A stretch of 9,678 nt of DNA from Actinomycetota bacterium. Lineage in GTDB: Bacteria; Zhuqueibacterota; Zhuqueibacteria; Residuimicrobiales; Krinioviventaceae. The notes beneath the pieces are model-generated. The model saw only the letters and a program-made list of their open reading frames with translations. It did no database searches and had not been told where the DNA came from. The stretch covers positions 1 through 9,678 of the forward strand of contig JAACEJ010000082.1 of the NCBI GenBank assembly GCA_011682565.1. The letters are read 5' to 3'. The translations under genes and the position numbers were made by a program. Below, in pieces: positions 1 through 6,104 of the stretch (the first letter of the stretch is position 1; every line of letters starts with the position of its first letter).

Positions 1-102
1 GTCTTTTTTGGGAGACTTGGCATCTTTAGGAGTGACAAAAGGGATGAGATTTTCATCTTTTACTATTGGATAATAGAACAAAAAGGAACGGAAGAACTCT
101 GA
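1..102 (+). other. Upstream flank of cheR, possible gene tail
   Basis: Short A+T-rich stretch before cheR. Frame 1 is open from the window edge to a TGA at 100-102 that directly abuts the cheR ATG. Frame 2 is open to a TAA at 71-73. Either could be the last codons of an upstream gene, but neither peptide is recognisable and the frame 1 product is rich in aromatic residues, as non-coding A+T-rich DNA often is. The only functional element I can support is the cheR ribosome binding site (GGAAG at 90-94, with AAGGAA at 83-88). No convincing promoter is visible. Confidence 0.25.
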
Positions 103-924
103 ATGGAAAATGGTCTGATGTCAATTGAACTCAGCGAGACGCAATTCAAGAAGATCAGCCAAATGACATATCGTTTGTGTGGAATCCAACTGCCCAATGG
201 TAAACAGCAACTGGTCAAGGCGCGTCTTTTAAAGCGGCTGCACGCTCTGAACCTTGGCAGCTTTGAACAGTATATGAAATATATTGAACGCGACGGAGCC
301 GATCACGAACTTGTGAATATGATCGACTTTCTGACTACAAATAAAACCAGCTTTTTCAGAGAGTTTCAGCATTTTGATTTTCTGCGTCAGCACGTATTGC
401 CGGGTTTTAAGGGTGGCAGATTACGGCTCTGGAGCGCCGGTTGCTCCTCGGGTGAAGAGCCATACTCTATCGCTATGCTGTTAAGAGAAGAAATAGCCAA
501 TATCGACCGTTACGACGTGCGCATTCTGGCCACAGATATCTCAACGAGAGTGCTGGAAGGGGCGCGTGAGGGTGTTTATGAAGAGAACACGCTCCGCGAT
601 GTTTCGCCGAAATTCCGACAAAAATATTTTTCCTGTGTCCGGCGTGAGCTACCATCTACATATCGGGTAAAAGATAACCTGAAGGCCCTGATCCAATTTG
701 CGCGGCTCAATCTGATGGAAAATTGGCCTATGAAAGGCCCTTTCGATGTCATCTTTTGTCGGAATGTAATGATCTACTTTGATAAGGAAACCCGGAAGGA
801 ACTGATTCACCGCTTCTGGGAACTTTTGGGAGCAGGAGGTTATCTCTTTGTCGGGCATTCCGAGAGCCTGACAACATTGTCGCATGAACTTGCTTATGTG
901 CAGCCGGCCGTTTATATCAAGTGA
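103..924 (+). CDS. cheR: Chemotaxis protein methyltransferase CheR
   Basis: S-adenosylmethionine-dependent methyltransferase that methylates glutamates on chemoreceptor cytoplasmic domains during adaptation. The 273-residue length is normal for CheR. An N-terminal helical domain (about residues 5-75) is followed by the Rossmann-fold catalytic domain. Visible motifs are NKTSFFRE (80-87), the SAM-binding AGCSSGEEPYS (112-122), ATDIS (143-147), FCRNVMIYF (218-226) and GHSESL (251-256), all hallmarks of CheR. The beta-subdomain stretch at 175-189 has no glycine-rich loop of the kind seen in enteric CheR, so receptor pentapeptide tethering is doubtful (inference). ATG 103 is chosen because GGAAG lies 8 nt upstream; ATG 118 has no such site. 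No TPR or other extra domain is fused. It opens the che block and is separated from cheD by 64 nt. Confidence 0.96.
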   Translation: MENGLMSIELSETQFKKISQMTYRLCGIQLPNGKQQLVKARLLKRLHALNLGSFEQYMKYIERDGADHELVNMIDFLTTNKTSFFREFQHFDFLRQHVLPGFKGGRLRLWSAGCSSGEEPYSIAMLLREEIANIDRYDVRILATDISTRVLEGAREGVYEENTLRDVSPKFRQKYFSCVRRELPSTYRVKDNLKALIQFARLNLMENWPMKGPFDVIFCRNVMIYFDKETRKELIHRFWELLGAGGYLFVGHSESLTTLSHELAYVQPAVYIK

Positions 925-988
925 ATTATTTTTGATATTACTTATTCGACGGAATGGACAGGCGTTTTAACTTTTATGGAGATGAATA

Positions 989-1465
989 GTGCAACAAGTC
1001 ATTGGTGTGGCTGGTATGAAAATTTCTCAGAGCAGAGATGACATACTTGTAACCTATGCGTTGGGAAGCTGCCTGGGAATCGCAATATATGACCCTGTGA
1101 ACTGTGTCGGTGGGCTGTTACACGCGATGTTGCCGCTTTCAGAAATCGATCCCCGGAAAGCTGAGCAAAACCCGTATATGTTTGTGGATACGGGAGTCCC
1201 AAAGCTGTTTCATGAATGCTACGAGGCTGGTGCTGTAAGAAACAGGTTGGTGATTAAGGTTGCCGGGGGCGGCGCTTTCTACAGCGATAATGATTTATTT
1301 GCCATTGGCAAGCGGAACTATATCGTGTTGCGCAAGCTGTTTTGGAAAAATGGATTCATGATCGCTGCCGATGACGTCGGTGGATCGATCTCAAGAACAA
1401 TGTCGTTGGAAATTGGCACTGGCCGTACGTTATTACGATCGGCCGGTCGGGAGTGGGAATTATGA
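989..1465 (+). CDS. cheD: Chemoreceptor glutamine deamidase CheD
   Basis: CheD deamidates specific glutamines of methyl-accepting chemotaxis proteins, and in systems with CheC it also links receptor state to CheY-P levels. The 158-residue protein shows the family core ALGSCLGIAIYDP (24-36) and GGLLHAMLP (41-49). The expected catalytic residues fall at T22, C28 and H45, almost the same numbering as in Thermotoga CheD. KVAGGGAF and a C-terminal TGRTLLR segment also match the family. The start is GTG 989, preceded by GGAG (978-981) at 7 nt. It gives the usual VIGVAGMKIS N-terminus, whereas ATG 1016 would cut into it. The stop overlaps the next start by 4 nt (ATGA at 1462-1465), indicating translational coupling. 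A CheX-type partner lies three genes downstream. Confidence 0.95.
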   Translation: MQQVIGVAGMKISQSRDDILVTYALGSCLGIAIYDPVNCVGGLLHAMLPLSEIDPRKAEQNPYMFVDTGVPKLFHECYEAGAVRNRLVIKVAGGGAFYSDNDLFAIGKRNYIVLRKLFWKNGFMIAADDVGGSISRTMSLEIGTGRTLLRSAGREWEL

Positions 1466-2316
1466 TTGGACCAGTCCATACTTTTGAAATCGAGGCGTTG
1501 GAGCCTATGCCGGCTTCTATTACTCGCTTATTCATACTGATGCGAGATCCCGATACCACCCTTGCGGATATCAGCCGCCTGGTTGAACTTGATCAGGCTT
1601 TAACGGCCAATACGCTGCGAATGGCGAATTCGGCCTGGAGCGGTTCACGATACGAGATCGTCACTGTCAAACAGGCCGTAGTACGTCTTGGCACAGTACG
1701 GATACTTGGAATGGCCATGGCGCGACACATAGCGAGTTCTATGAGCGGGCCGTTCAGTGGCTATGAGTTAGCCGAGTACGAACTCTGGCGCCATAGTGTG
1801 GCTGCTGCGCTTGCCGCGGAGGATATGAATCAGTTCACGTCAGAAGCAATCCCGGGTATTGCCTTTACTGCTGCCCTGATGCACGACATCGGCAAGCTAC
1901 TGCTAACCCGGCATATTAGTCCTGATGTGTTGATTCGGATTCGCGTGATGATTGAAAATCTGCACTTTACCTACCTGGAGGCGGAACGAGAAGTGCTGGG
2001 GACAGATCATGCAGAGGTAGGCGGTGCTATTGCACGACATTGGCATTTTCCCGAACAACTTGTTGCGGCCATCGAGAAACACCACGATCCGGACGCACAG
2101 CCTGATCCGGTTTTAGATACCGTTCATGTTGCAAATGTCGTCGCCAAGTTGATCGGCGTGGGACTGGGCAGCGAACAAATGAACATGAAAGTCAGCGCCG
2201 CGGCGCCACGTCGCCTTGGTATTACGAGATCCGGTCTGGAATCTCTGTGTGCTATGGTTAAAGAAAAATTAGCAGAGGCAGAAGAACTTTATGGGAGTTT
2301 TAGTGATGGCAATTAA
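1462..2316 (+). CDS. HDOD-domain signalling protein
   Basis: Protein of 284 residues made almost entirely of an HDOD domain, a subfamily of the HD superfamily found in bacterial signal transduction and mostly regarded as non-catalytic. Visible features are DQALTANTLRMANSA (44-58), VKQAVVRLGTVRILGMA (69-85), LWRHS (108-112), the HDIGKL core (141-146), DHAEVGG (182-188) and IEKHHDP (204-210). The common late Ala-Asp pair appears as Ala-Asn (224-225). No GGDEF, EAL, receiver or membrane segment is present, so it is probably a soluble cytoplasmic protein. ATG 1462 is preferred over GTG 1453: GGGAG (1449-1453) sits 8 nt before the ATG, which also overlaps the cheD stop. Its position between cheD and cheY, sharing 11 nt with cheY, implies a job in the same pathway, but its target cannot be read from the sequence. 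Confidence 0.85.
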   Translation: MIGPVHTFEIEALEPMPASITRLFILMRDPDTTLADISRLVELDQALTANTLRMANSAWSGSRYEIVTVKQAVVRLGTVRILGMAMARHIASSMSGPFSGYELAEYELWRHSVAAALAAEDMNQFTSEAIPGIAFTAALMHDIGKLLLTRHISPDVLIRIRVMIENLHFTYLEAEREVLGTDHAEVGGAIARHWHFPEQLVAAIEKHHDPDAQPDPVLDTVHVANVVAKLIGVGLGSEQMNMKVSAAAPRRLGITRSGLESLCAMVKEKLAEAEELYGSFSDGN

Positions 2317-2731
2317 TGTACTAGTAGTGGATGACAGCGCTGTTATGCGGGCGATGATTATCAAGGCTCTGCATTTGTGTGGTTTGCCGTTAGGGGAAAT
2401 TCATCAGGCTGCCAATGGGAAAGATGGACTGAAAGTACTGGATAAGAACTGGATCGACCTTTCGCTTGTGGATATTAATATGCCGGTTATGGGTGGTGTG
2501 GAGATGATCGATAAGGTGCGGGAGAATCCGGATATGGCAGATTTAGCTATCATTGTCGTCTCGACCGAAAGTAGTGAGACCCGCATAGAGATGCTCGAGA
2601 AAAAAAAGGCCGGGTTTGTCCATAAACCATTCTCGCCCGAAGTCCTTAGGAAACTGATAATAGAAAAGACAGGAGTAACAGATGAACAAGTTAAAGGCGA
2701 CGCTTATCAAAGCAACGGTTTTGACTTTTGA
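2306..2731 (+). CDS. cheY: Single-domain response regulator, CheY-like
   Basis: Stand-alone receiver domain of 141 residues without an output domain. It has the acidic pair D9-D10, the phosphoacceptor D56 in LVDINMP, S86 at the conserved Ser/Thr position and K107 in VHKPF. Phosphorylated CheY normally binds the flagellar switch, and CheA is the expected kinase (family knowledge). ATG 2306 is chosen because GGGAG (2293-2297) lies 8 nt upstream and the product begins MAINVLVVDDS, typical of receivers. ATG 2291 would add five residues and lacks a suitable site. The gene overlaps the HDOD gene by 11 nt. It overlaps the CheX-like gene by 50 nt, so its last 16 residues, a hydrophilic tail beyond the usual final helix, are written in DNA that also encodes the start of the next protein. 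Whether this CheY drives the motor or acts as a phosphate sink cannot be told. Confidence 0.9.
   Translation: MAINVLVVDDSAVMRAMIIKALHLCGLPLGEIHQAANGKDGLKVLDKNWIDLSLVDINMPVMGGVEMIDKVRENPDMADLAIIVVSTESSETRIEMLEKKKAGFVHKPFSPEVLRKLIIEKTGVTDEQVKGDAYQSNGFDF
2671..2675 (+). promoter_or_regulatory. Ribosome binding site inside cheY deciding the cheX start
   Basis: AGGAG lies 6 nt before ATG 2682 and within the end of cheY. It supports the start of the CheX-like gene despite the long overlap with cheY, because no later ATG in that frame keeps the N-terminal helix. Confidence 0.7.
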
Positions 2732-3164
2732 ACAACTTAGCTTTTTGCTTCCGACAGAAGAACTTGATGAAAAGCAGCAAAACGCCCGGCCTGAGGCTGC
2801 AGTGAGCGTCGAATTTCAGGGGCCGTTTAGCGGTAAGCTGCTGTTGATACTCTATGGACAATTGCTTTCCAACATCGCTGCGAATATGCTTGGTCAGGAG
2901 GACGCTCCTTCGAAGAAACAACAGCAAGATGCCTTTGGTGAGATTGCCAATGTTATATGCGGTAACATGCTGCCGGGCATTGCCGGCTCGAAGGAAGTGT
3001 TTCAGATTTTTGCGCCACAGTGGATCAGGAATGCAGGCTCGGCTGCTGCCGGAAAAGAGACGTCCGCGGCAGAAGCACGGGTGGGACTTGACCTTGGCCG
3101 GGTCGATGTCCGGCTGTTTCTCAGCAGCGATGCAGTGCACTTTTTAAAGGAGCATGAACAATGA
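2682..3164 (+). CDS. cheX: CheX-like CheY-P phosphatase
   Basis: Member of the CheC/CheX/FliY phosphatase family, which hydrolyses the aspartyl phosphate of CheY. The signature D-x3-E-x2-N is seen once, as D83, E87 and N90 in DAFGEIANVICGNMLP. A single signature and a length of 160 residues fit CheX rather than the longer two-site CheC. GPFSGKLLLILYG (47-59) is a typical strand segment of the fold. The N-terminus begins with a predicted amphipathic helix that is consistent with the family, so the overlapping start at 2682 appears genuine. The stop overlaps the cheB start by 4 nt (3161-3164). Adjacency to cheY suggests that this CheY is its substrate. CheC-like activity with CheD is the main alternative. 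Confidence 0.8.
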   Translation: MNKLKATLIKATVLTFEQLSFLLPTEELDEKQQNARPEAAVSVEFQGPFSGKLLLILYGQLLSNIAANMLGQEDAPSKKQQQDAFGEIANVICGNMLPGIAGSKEVFQIFAPQWIRNAGSAAAGKETSAAEARVGLDLGRVDVRLFLSSDAVHFLKEHEQ

Positions 3165-4234
3165 TCAAAGTTCTTGTTGTCGATGATTCGGCGATTGTCC
3201 GCAAAGTCCTGACCGAGGAAATTTCCAGATACACGGATATTCAAGTCGTAGGAAGTGCTGTTGATCCATACGCGGCTCGTGATAAGATTGTGAAACTTGT
3301 TCCTGATGTCATCACACTCGATATTGAAATGCCACGGATGGATGGATTGACGTTCCTGAGAAAGCTGATGAAATATCATCCGATGCCCGTAATCGTGGTG
3401 AGTTCTCTTACGCAAGAAGGAAGCGAGGAGGCCATACAGGCCCTGGAACTGGGAGCTGTAGATGTCATTGCCAAGCCGGGCTCGATCTATAGCACTCCGA
3501 ATGATATGCGGCAACTCGTCCGATCCATCCGTGCGAGTGCATCGGCTCAGATCAAAAAAATGCCGGAATCTTCAGAACTTTCCTCCATAGCAAAGAACAC
3601 CGCACATTATTCGCTGCATACAACACACAAGGTGGTGGCAATTGGAGCATCAACCGGAGGCACAAAAGCTATCGAAAGTGTACTCACAGGATTGCCCGTT
3701 ACGACACCGGGCACTGTAATCGTCCAGCACATGCCGGAGTTTTTCACTGCAGCATTTGCCAAAAGGCTCGATGGCATCTGCGAAATGCAAGTTCGCGAGG
3801 CCCGTGACAATGATGCCGTGGTACCCGGGGTCGCCCTGTTGGCACCTGGCAACTACCACATGCTTCTGCAGCGAAGCGGCGCACGCTATCTGGTAAAAAT
3901 AAAAGAAGGGCCGCGTGTTCATTATCAGAGACCCGCGGTAGACGTTTTATTCCAATCCGTGGCACGCAACGCCGGGCGCAACGCCTTGGGCGTTCTTCTC
4001 ACAGGAATGGGCGCCGACGGAGCAAAAGGCATGCTGGATATGCGCAACGCGGGAGCGCACACTATTGCTCAGGACGAGCAGAGTTGTGTTGTGTTTGGGA
4101 TGCCGAAAGAGGCCATAAAGCTTGGTGCGGCCGACGAAATCATTCCTTTACAAAACATTTCCGGGGAAATTCTTAATTCTCTGCAAATTAAAGAATCCGG
4201 CAAAAAGGACAACTCTTACTGCAGCACAACTTGA
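3161..4234 (+). CDS. cheB: Protein-glutamate methylesterase/deamidase CheB
   Basis: Response regulator with an N-terminal receiver domain and a C-terminal methylesterase domain that removes receptor methyl groups when phosphorylated by CheA. The receiver (about 1-120) shows D8-D9, phosphoacceptor D54 in LDIEMPRMDG, and K105. A linker (about 121-155) leads to the esterase. Its catalytic triad is S164 in IGASTGG, H190 in VQHMP and D286 in TGMGADGA, exactly the numbering of Escherichia coli CheB. KEGPRVHYQRPAVD (248-261) and the C-terminal FGMPKEA (312-318) also match. Length (357) is normal. AAGGAG (3147-3152) sits 8 nt before the ATG, which overlaps the cheX stop, so the gene is translationally coupled. 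It closes the che block; a 230-nt gap follows. Confidence 0.97.
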   Translation: MIKVLVVDDSAIVRKVLTEEISRYTDIQVVGSAVDPYAARDKIVKLVPDVITLDIEMPRMDGLTFLRKLMKYHPMPVIVVSSLTQEGSEEAIQALELGAVDVIAKPGSIYSTPNDMRQLVRSIRASASAQIKKMPESSELSSIAKNTAHYSLHTTHKVVAIGASTGGTKAIESVLTGLPVTTPGTVIVQHMPEFFTAAFAKRLDGICEMQVREARDNDAVVPGVALLAPGNYHMLLQRSGARYLVKIKEGPRVHYQRPAVDVLFQSVARNAGRNALGVLLTGMGADGAKGMLDMRNAGAHTIAQDEQSCVVFGMPKEAIKLGAADEIIPLQNISGEILNSLQIKESGKKDNSYCSTT

Positions 4235-4343
4235 TCAATAAGATAAATTGTTGTCAATAAACCATTTCAGCAATAGCAAACTCAGCGTGTCCTTTAGCTA
4301 TTTTTTGTGATTTCAGACAAGCAGGTAAGAACTATCCTTCCAG

Positions 4344-4364
4344 GGGAAAATATTTCCCATTTTT
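4344..4364 (+). terminator. Candidate intrinsic terminator after cheB
   Basis: GGGAAA (4344-4349) and TTTCCC (4353-4358) form a perfect 6-bp stem with a 3-nt ATA loop, followed by a five-T run at 4360-4364. The position between two functional blocks fits termination of the che transcript. The stem is short and half A-T, and it lies 110 nt past the cheB stop, so it may be weak. Confidence 0.4.
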
Positions 4365-4439
4365 AAAAACTATCCCAAAGAGGTCTTTTCTTATACCACT
4401 CCAAGTTGTTGATTTTACGGCACTGAAAAAACGGGCCGG

Positions 4440-4454
4440 TGGCATATATTTTGA
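4440..4454 (+). promoter_or_regulatory. Candidate sigma-54 promoter of the flgF operon
   Basis: TGGCA (4440-4444) and TTGA (4451-4454) place GG and GA ten bases apart, matching the -24 GG / -12 GC spacing of RpoN promoters except for one base (GA in place of GC). Transcription would start near 4466, giving a leader of about 32 nt before the TTG start at 4498. Many bacteria express rod and hook genes from RpoN promoters (family knowledge). One mismatch falls in the most conserved -12 dinucleotide, so support is moderate to low. Confidence 0.35.
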
Positions 4455-4484
4455 ATGGTGTGAAATGAAAAGTTTCAGAATTTT

Positions 4485-4489
4485 GGAGG
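4485..4489 (+). promoter_or_regulatory. Ribosome binding site fixing the flgF TTG start
   Basis: GGAGG lies 8 nt before TTG 4498, which begins a protein with the usual FlgF/FlgG amino terminus (MIQGF). The in-frame ATG at 4465 has no such site. Confidence 0.8.
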
Positions 4490-4497
4490 TTGAATTT

Positions 4498-5202
4498 TTG
4501 ATTCAGGGATTTCAATTCAGCAAAGACGGCCTTGAAAGTAAGAGGCTGGCCATTGAAGTTATTGCCAATAACCTGGCGAATGTGAGCAGCGTTGGATTTA
4601 AACGCAGTGATATGTTTAGTCAGTCATTGCGGGATGCACAAACCAATTCGCATGCCGAACCCATACCGAAAGAATCGATTGATTTTGCCCAAGGCTCAAT
4701 TCAGTTGACGGGGAACCCGATGGATTTGGCCATCGAGGGCGATGGGTTTTTCTCTATCGATACAAAAGAAGGCATTCGCTATACGCGTCAGGGAAATTTC
4801 AAGCTCGATAGCGAAGGTTTTTTGACAACCCCTGATGGCGATTACGTGCTGGGTAATAGCGGCAGAATCCGTGTCGAAGGAGATATACATTTTTCGGATG
4901 ACGGCAAAGTTTTTCTCAACGACGAGGAATCCGATCAGTTGGACATTGTAAGTATTAGCGACAAATCAAAACTTTACCGGGCGGGAAGCGGCTTATTTGG
5001 TGTGAGTGATGAACGTGTAGTTTTGGAAATACCTGAAACTATAAAAATCAGGGCGGGTTCTTTGGAATCTTCAAATGTGAATGCTATTGAAGAAATGGTC
5101 AAATTAATTGAAACATATCGTCAATTTGAAGCAGACCAGAGAGCGTTAAAAGCACAGGATGAATCCCTGGGCAAAGCAGTAAATGATGTGGGCCGAGTTT
5201 AG
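4498..5202 (+). CDS. flgF: Flagellar proximal rod protein FlgF
   Basis: Axial protein of the flagellar rod, exported by the flagellar type III apparatus and placed below FlgG. The TTG start gives 234 residues, near the family norm. Hallmarks are the N-terminal ANNLANVSSVGFKR (23-36), GNPMDLAIEGDGFFSI (72-87), YTRQGNF (95-101) and the C-terminal amphipathic helix region starting ESSNVNAIEEM (190-200), all shared with the paralogue FlgG next door. It is assigned as FlgF rather than FlgG because it is shorter, more divergent in the central domain, and precedes a canonical flgG. An ATG at 4465 would add 11 residues with no ribosome binding site and no match to the family. It is the first gene of the rod/ring operon, and 72 nt separate it from flgG. 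Confidence 0.92.
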   Translation: MIQGFQFSKDGLESKRLAIEVIANNLANVSSVGFKRSDMFSQSLRDAQTNSHAEPIPKESIDFAQGSIQLTGNPMDLAIEGDGFFSIDTKEGIRYTRQGNFKLDSEGFLTTPDGDYVLGNSGRIRVEGDIHFSDDGKVFLNDEESDQLDIVSISDKSKLYRAGSGLFGVSDERVVLEIPETIKIRAGSLESSNVNAIEEMVKLIETYRQFEADQRALKAQDESLGKAVNDVGRV

Positions 5203-5210
5203 GTCTTTAT

Positions 5211-5237
5211 TTAAGAATATCGGATCTATGCCGATGA
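5211..5237 (+). promoter_or_regulatory. Possible sigma-28-like promoter before flgG
   Basis: TTAA (5211-5214), a 15-nt spacer and GCCGATGA (5230-5237) resemble the FliA consensus TAAA-N15-GCCGATAA with one mismatch in each half. It lies in the non-coding flgF-flgG gap. The same GCCGATGA string also occurs by chance within coding sequence in this window, and the -10 half overlaps a small inverted repeat, so this is a weak call. Confidence 0.22.
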
Positions 5238-5248
5238 TTAATAACAGG

Positions 5249-5262
5249 CGGGAATGATCCCG
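5249..5262 (+). promoter_or_regulatory. Small hairpin abutting the flgG ribosome binding site
   Basis: CGGGA (5249-5253) and TCCCG (5258-5262) form a perfect 5-bp stem with a 4-nt loop. Its last base is the first G of the flgG GGAGG site (5262-5266). A second 5-bp inverted repeat, ATCGG/CCGAT, lies just upstream (5219-5223 with 5231-5235). In the mRNA these could affect ribosome access or transcript processing, but the stems are short and may be chance. Confidence 0.3.
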
Positions 5263-5274
5263 GAGGGCAATTGA

Positions 5275-6063
5275 ATGGATAAAACTTTAAGAACCGCGGC
5301 GACCGGTATGCGGGCGCAGCAATTATATATTGATACCATTGCCAATAATCTGGCAAACGTAAATACCACCGGATTTAAAAAGAGTAAAGTCGAGTTTCAG
5401 GATTTACTGTATCAGACAATTCGTCCTGCCGGCGCACAAGTGGCGGAAGGAACAAAAACGCCGACGGAACTTCAGGTCGGTTGCGGGACAAAGCCGGTTG
5501 CAACGACAAAACTGTTTACTCAGGGCGATGTGGTTGCAACGGGAAATTCTCTTGACCTGGCCATTGAAGGTGAAGGTTTTTTTCAACTGCGCATGCCCGA
5601 CGGCACGTATTCCTATTCCCGGGATGGCGCGTTTAAAATATCCCGCGACGGTCAACTGGTCAATTCCGACGGGTATATTCTGGAGCCGGAAATAACCCTG
5701 CCGCAGGATACGCAAAGTGTCATGATCAGCAGGGATGGTCTGGTTTCGGTTATGGTCTCGGGCACGAATGAAGCGCAAGACCTTGGGCAAATTGAATTAG
5801 CACGGTTTATTAATCCGAGCGGGTTGAAAAATATTGGGCGAAATTTGTTGCAAATGACTTCTCCTTCCGGCGATCCTATTATCGGGACGCCTGATTTGGA
5901 AGGATTTGGCGGCCTCGGTCAGGGCTATCTCGAAAGTTCAAACGTCGATGTTGTGGAAGAGATGGTCAATATGATCACGGCCCAGCGGGCTTATGAGATC
6001 AATTCGAAATCGATAAAAACAGCCGATGATATGATGGGGCTGGTGAATAATTTGAAACGGTAG
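5275..6063 (+). CDS. flgG: Flagellar distal rod protein FlgG
   Basis: Major component of the distal rod, which crosses the periplasm through the P and L rings. Its 262 residues match the usual length exactly. Motifs are ANNLANVNTTGFKKSKVEFQ (23-42), QGDVVATGNSLDLAIEGEGF (83-102), YSRDGAF (114-120) and the C-terminal helix region LESSNVDVVEEMVNMITAQR (219-238). The N- and C-terminal helices are those that pack into the axial core. ATG 5275 is supported by GGAGG (5262-5266) 8 nt upstream and by the canonical MDKTLRTAATGM start. It has paralogous similarity to the flgF product immediately upstream. A degenerate heptamer repeat lies between its stop and flgA. Confidence 0.97.
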   Translation: MDKTLRTAATGMRAQQLYIDTIANNLANVNTTGFKKSKVEFQDLLYQTIRPAGAQVAEGTKTPTELQVGCGTKPVATTKLFTQGDVVATGNSLDLAIEGEGFFQLRMPDGTYSYSRDGAFKISRDGQLVNSDGYILEPEITLPQDTQSVMISRDGLVSVMVSGTNEAQDLGQIELARFINPSGLKNIGRNLLQMTSPSGDPIIGTPDLEGFGGLGQGYLESSNVDVVEEMVNMITAQRAYEINSKSIKTADDMMGLVNNLKR

Positions 6064-6069
6064 GAAAAC

Positions 6070-6090
6070 GGTTGATAGTTAATGGTTGAA
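6070..6090 (+). repeat. Three-unit degenerate heptamer repeat
   Basis: GGTTGAT, AGTTAAT and GGTTGAA follow one another in a strict 7-bp register in the 41-nt flgG-flgA gap. This is the same unit as the long array at 7463-7553. The last unit runs directly into GGGAAG, the probable flgA ribosome binding site. With only three imperfect units it would be unremarkable alone; the match to the later array makes it credible as a relic or seed. Confidence 0.55.
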
Positions 6091-6104
6091 GGGAAGAATG
6101 TAAA

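Larger units (their letters stand above)
4235..4464 (+). other. Spacer between chemotaxis and flagellar blocks
   Basis: Non-coding A+T-rich gap of 230 nt, and the only break in the window long enough to separate two transcription units clearly. It contains a short perfect hairpin followed by a T-run (4344-4364) and a sigma-54-like element at its right end (4440-4454). A short direct repeat (AACTATCC near 4330 and ACTATCCC near 4369) flanks the hairpin. I see no credible small gene or RNA gene in it. Confidence 0.6.

Noticed and set aside
1367..1374. GCCGATGA as a sigma-28 -10 element in cheD
   Set aside because: It encodes Ala-Asp-Asp in the coding frame and has no suitable -35 TAAA at the right distance.
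2640..2731. Frameshift or broken end of cheY
   Set aside because: All catalytic receiver residues and K107 precede the overlap, and both genes remain intact, so a genuine overlap is the simpler reading.
2691..3140. Minus-strand 149-codon ORF opposite cheX
   Set aside because: Antisense shadow of a recognised gene with a cysteine- and arginine-rich product lacking any family motif.
2854..3147. Plus-strand 97-codon ORF inside cheX
   Set aside because: Alternative frame of cheX, which carries the D-x3-E-x2-N signature in its own frame. The product is low in plausible structure.
3002..3514. Minus-strand 170-codon ORF across cheX and cheB
   Set aside because: It lies wholly over two clear sense genes, and its product shows no recognisable domain.
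6022..6029. GCCGATGA near the end of flgG as a sigma-28 -10 element
   Set aside because: It is coding, and the only TAAA is a few bases upstream instead of 15.
6098..6103. ATG 6098 as the flgA start or a leader peptide
   Set aside because: ATG is followed directly by TAA. A minimal start-stop is possible, but nothing else supports it.
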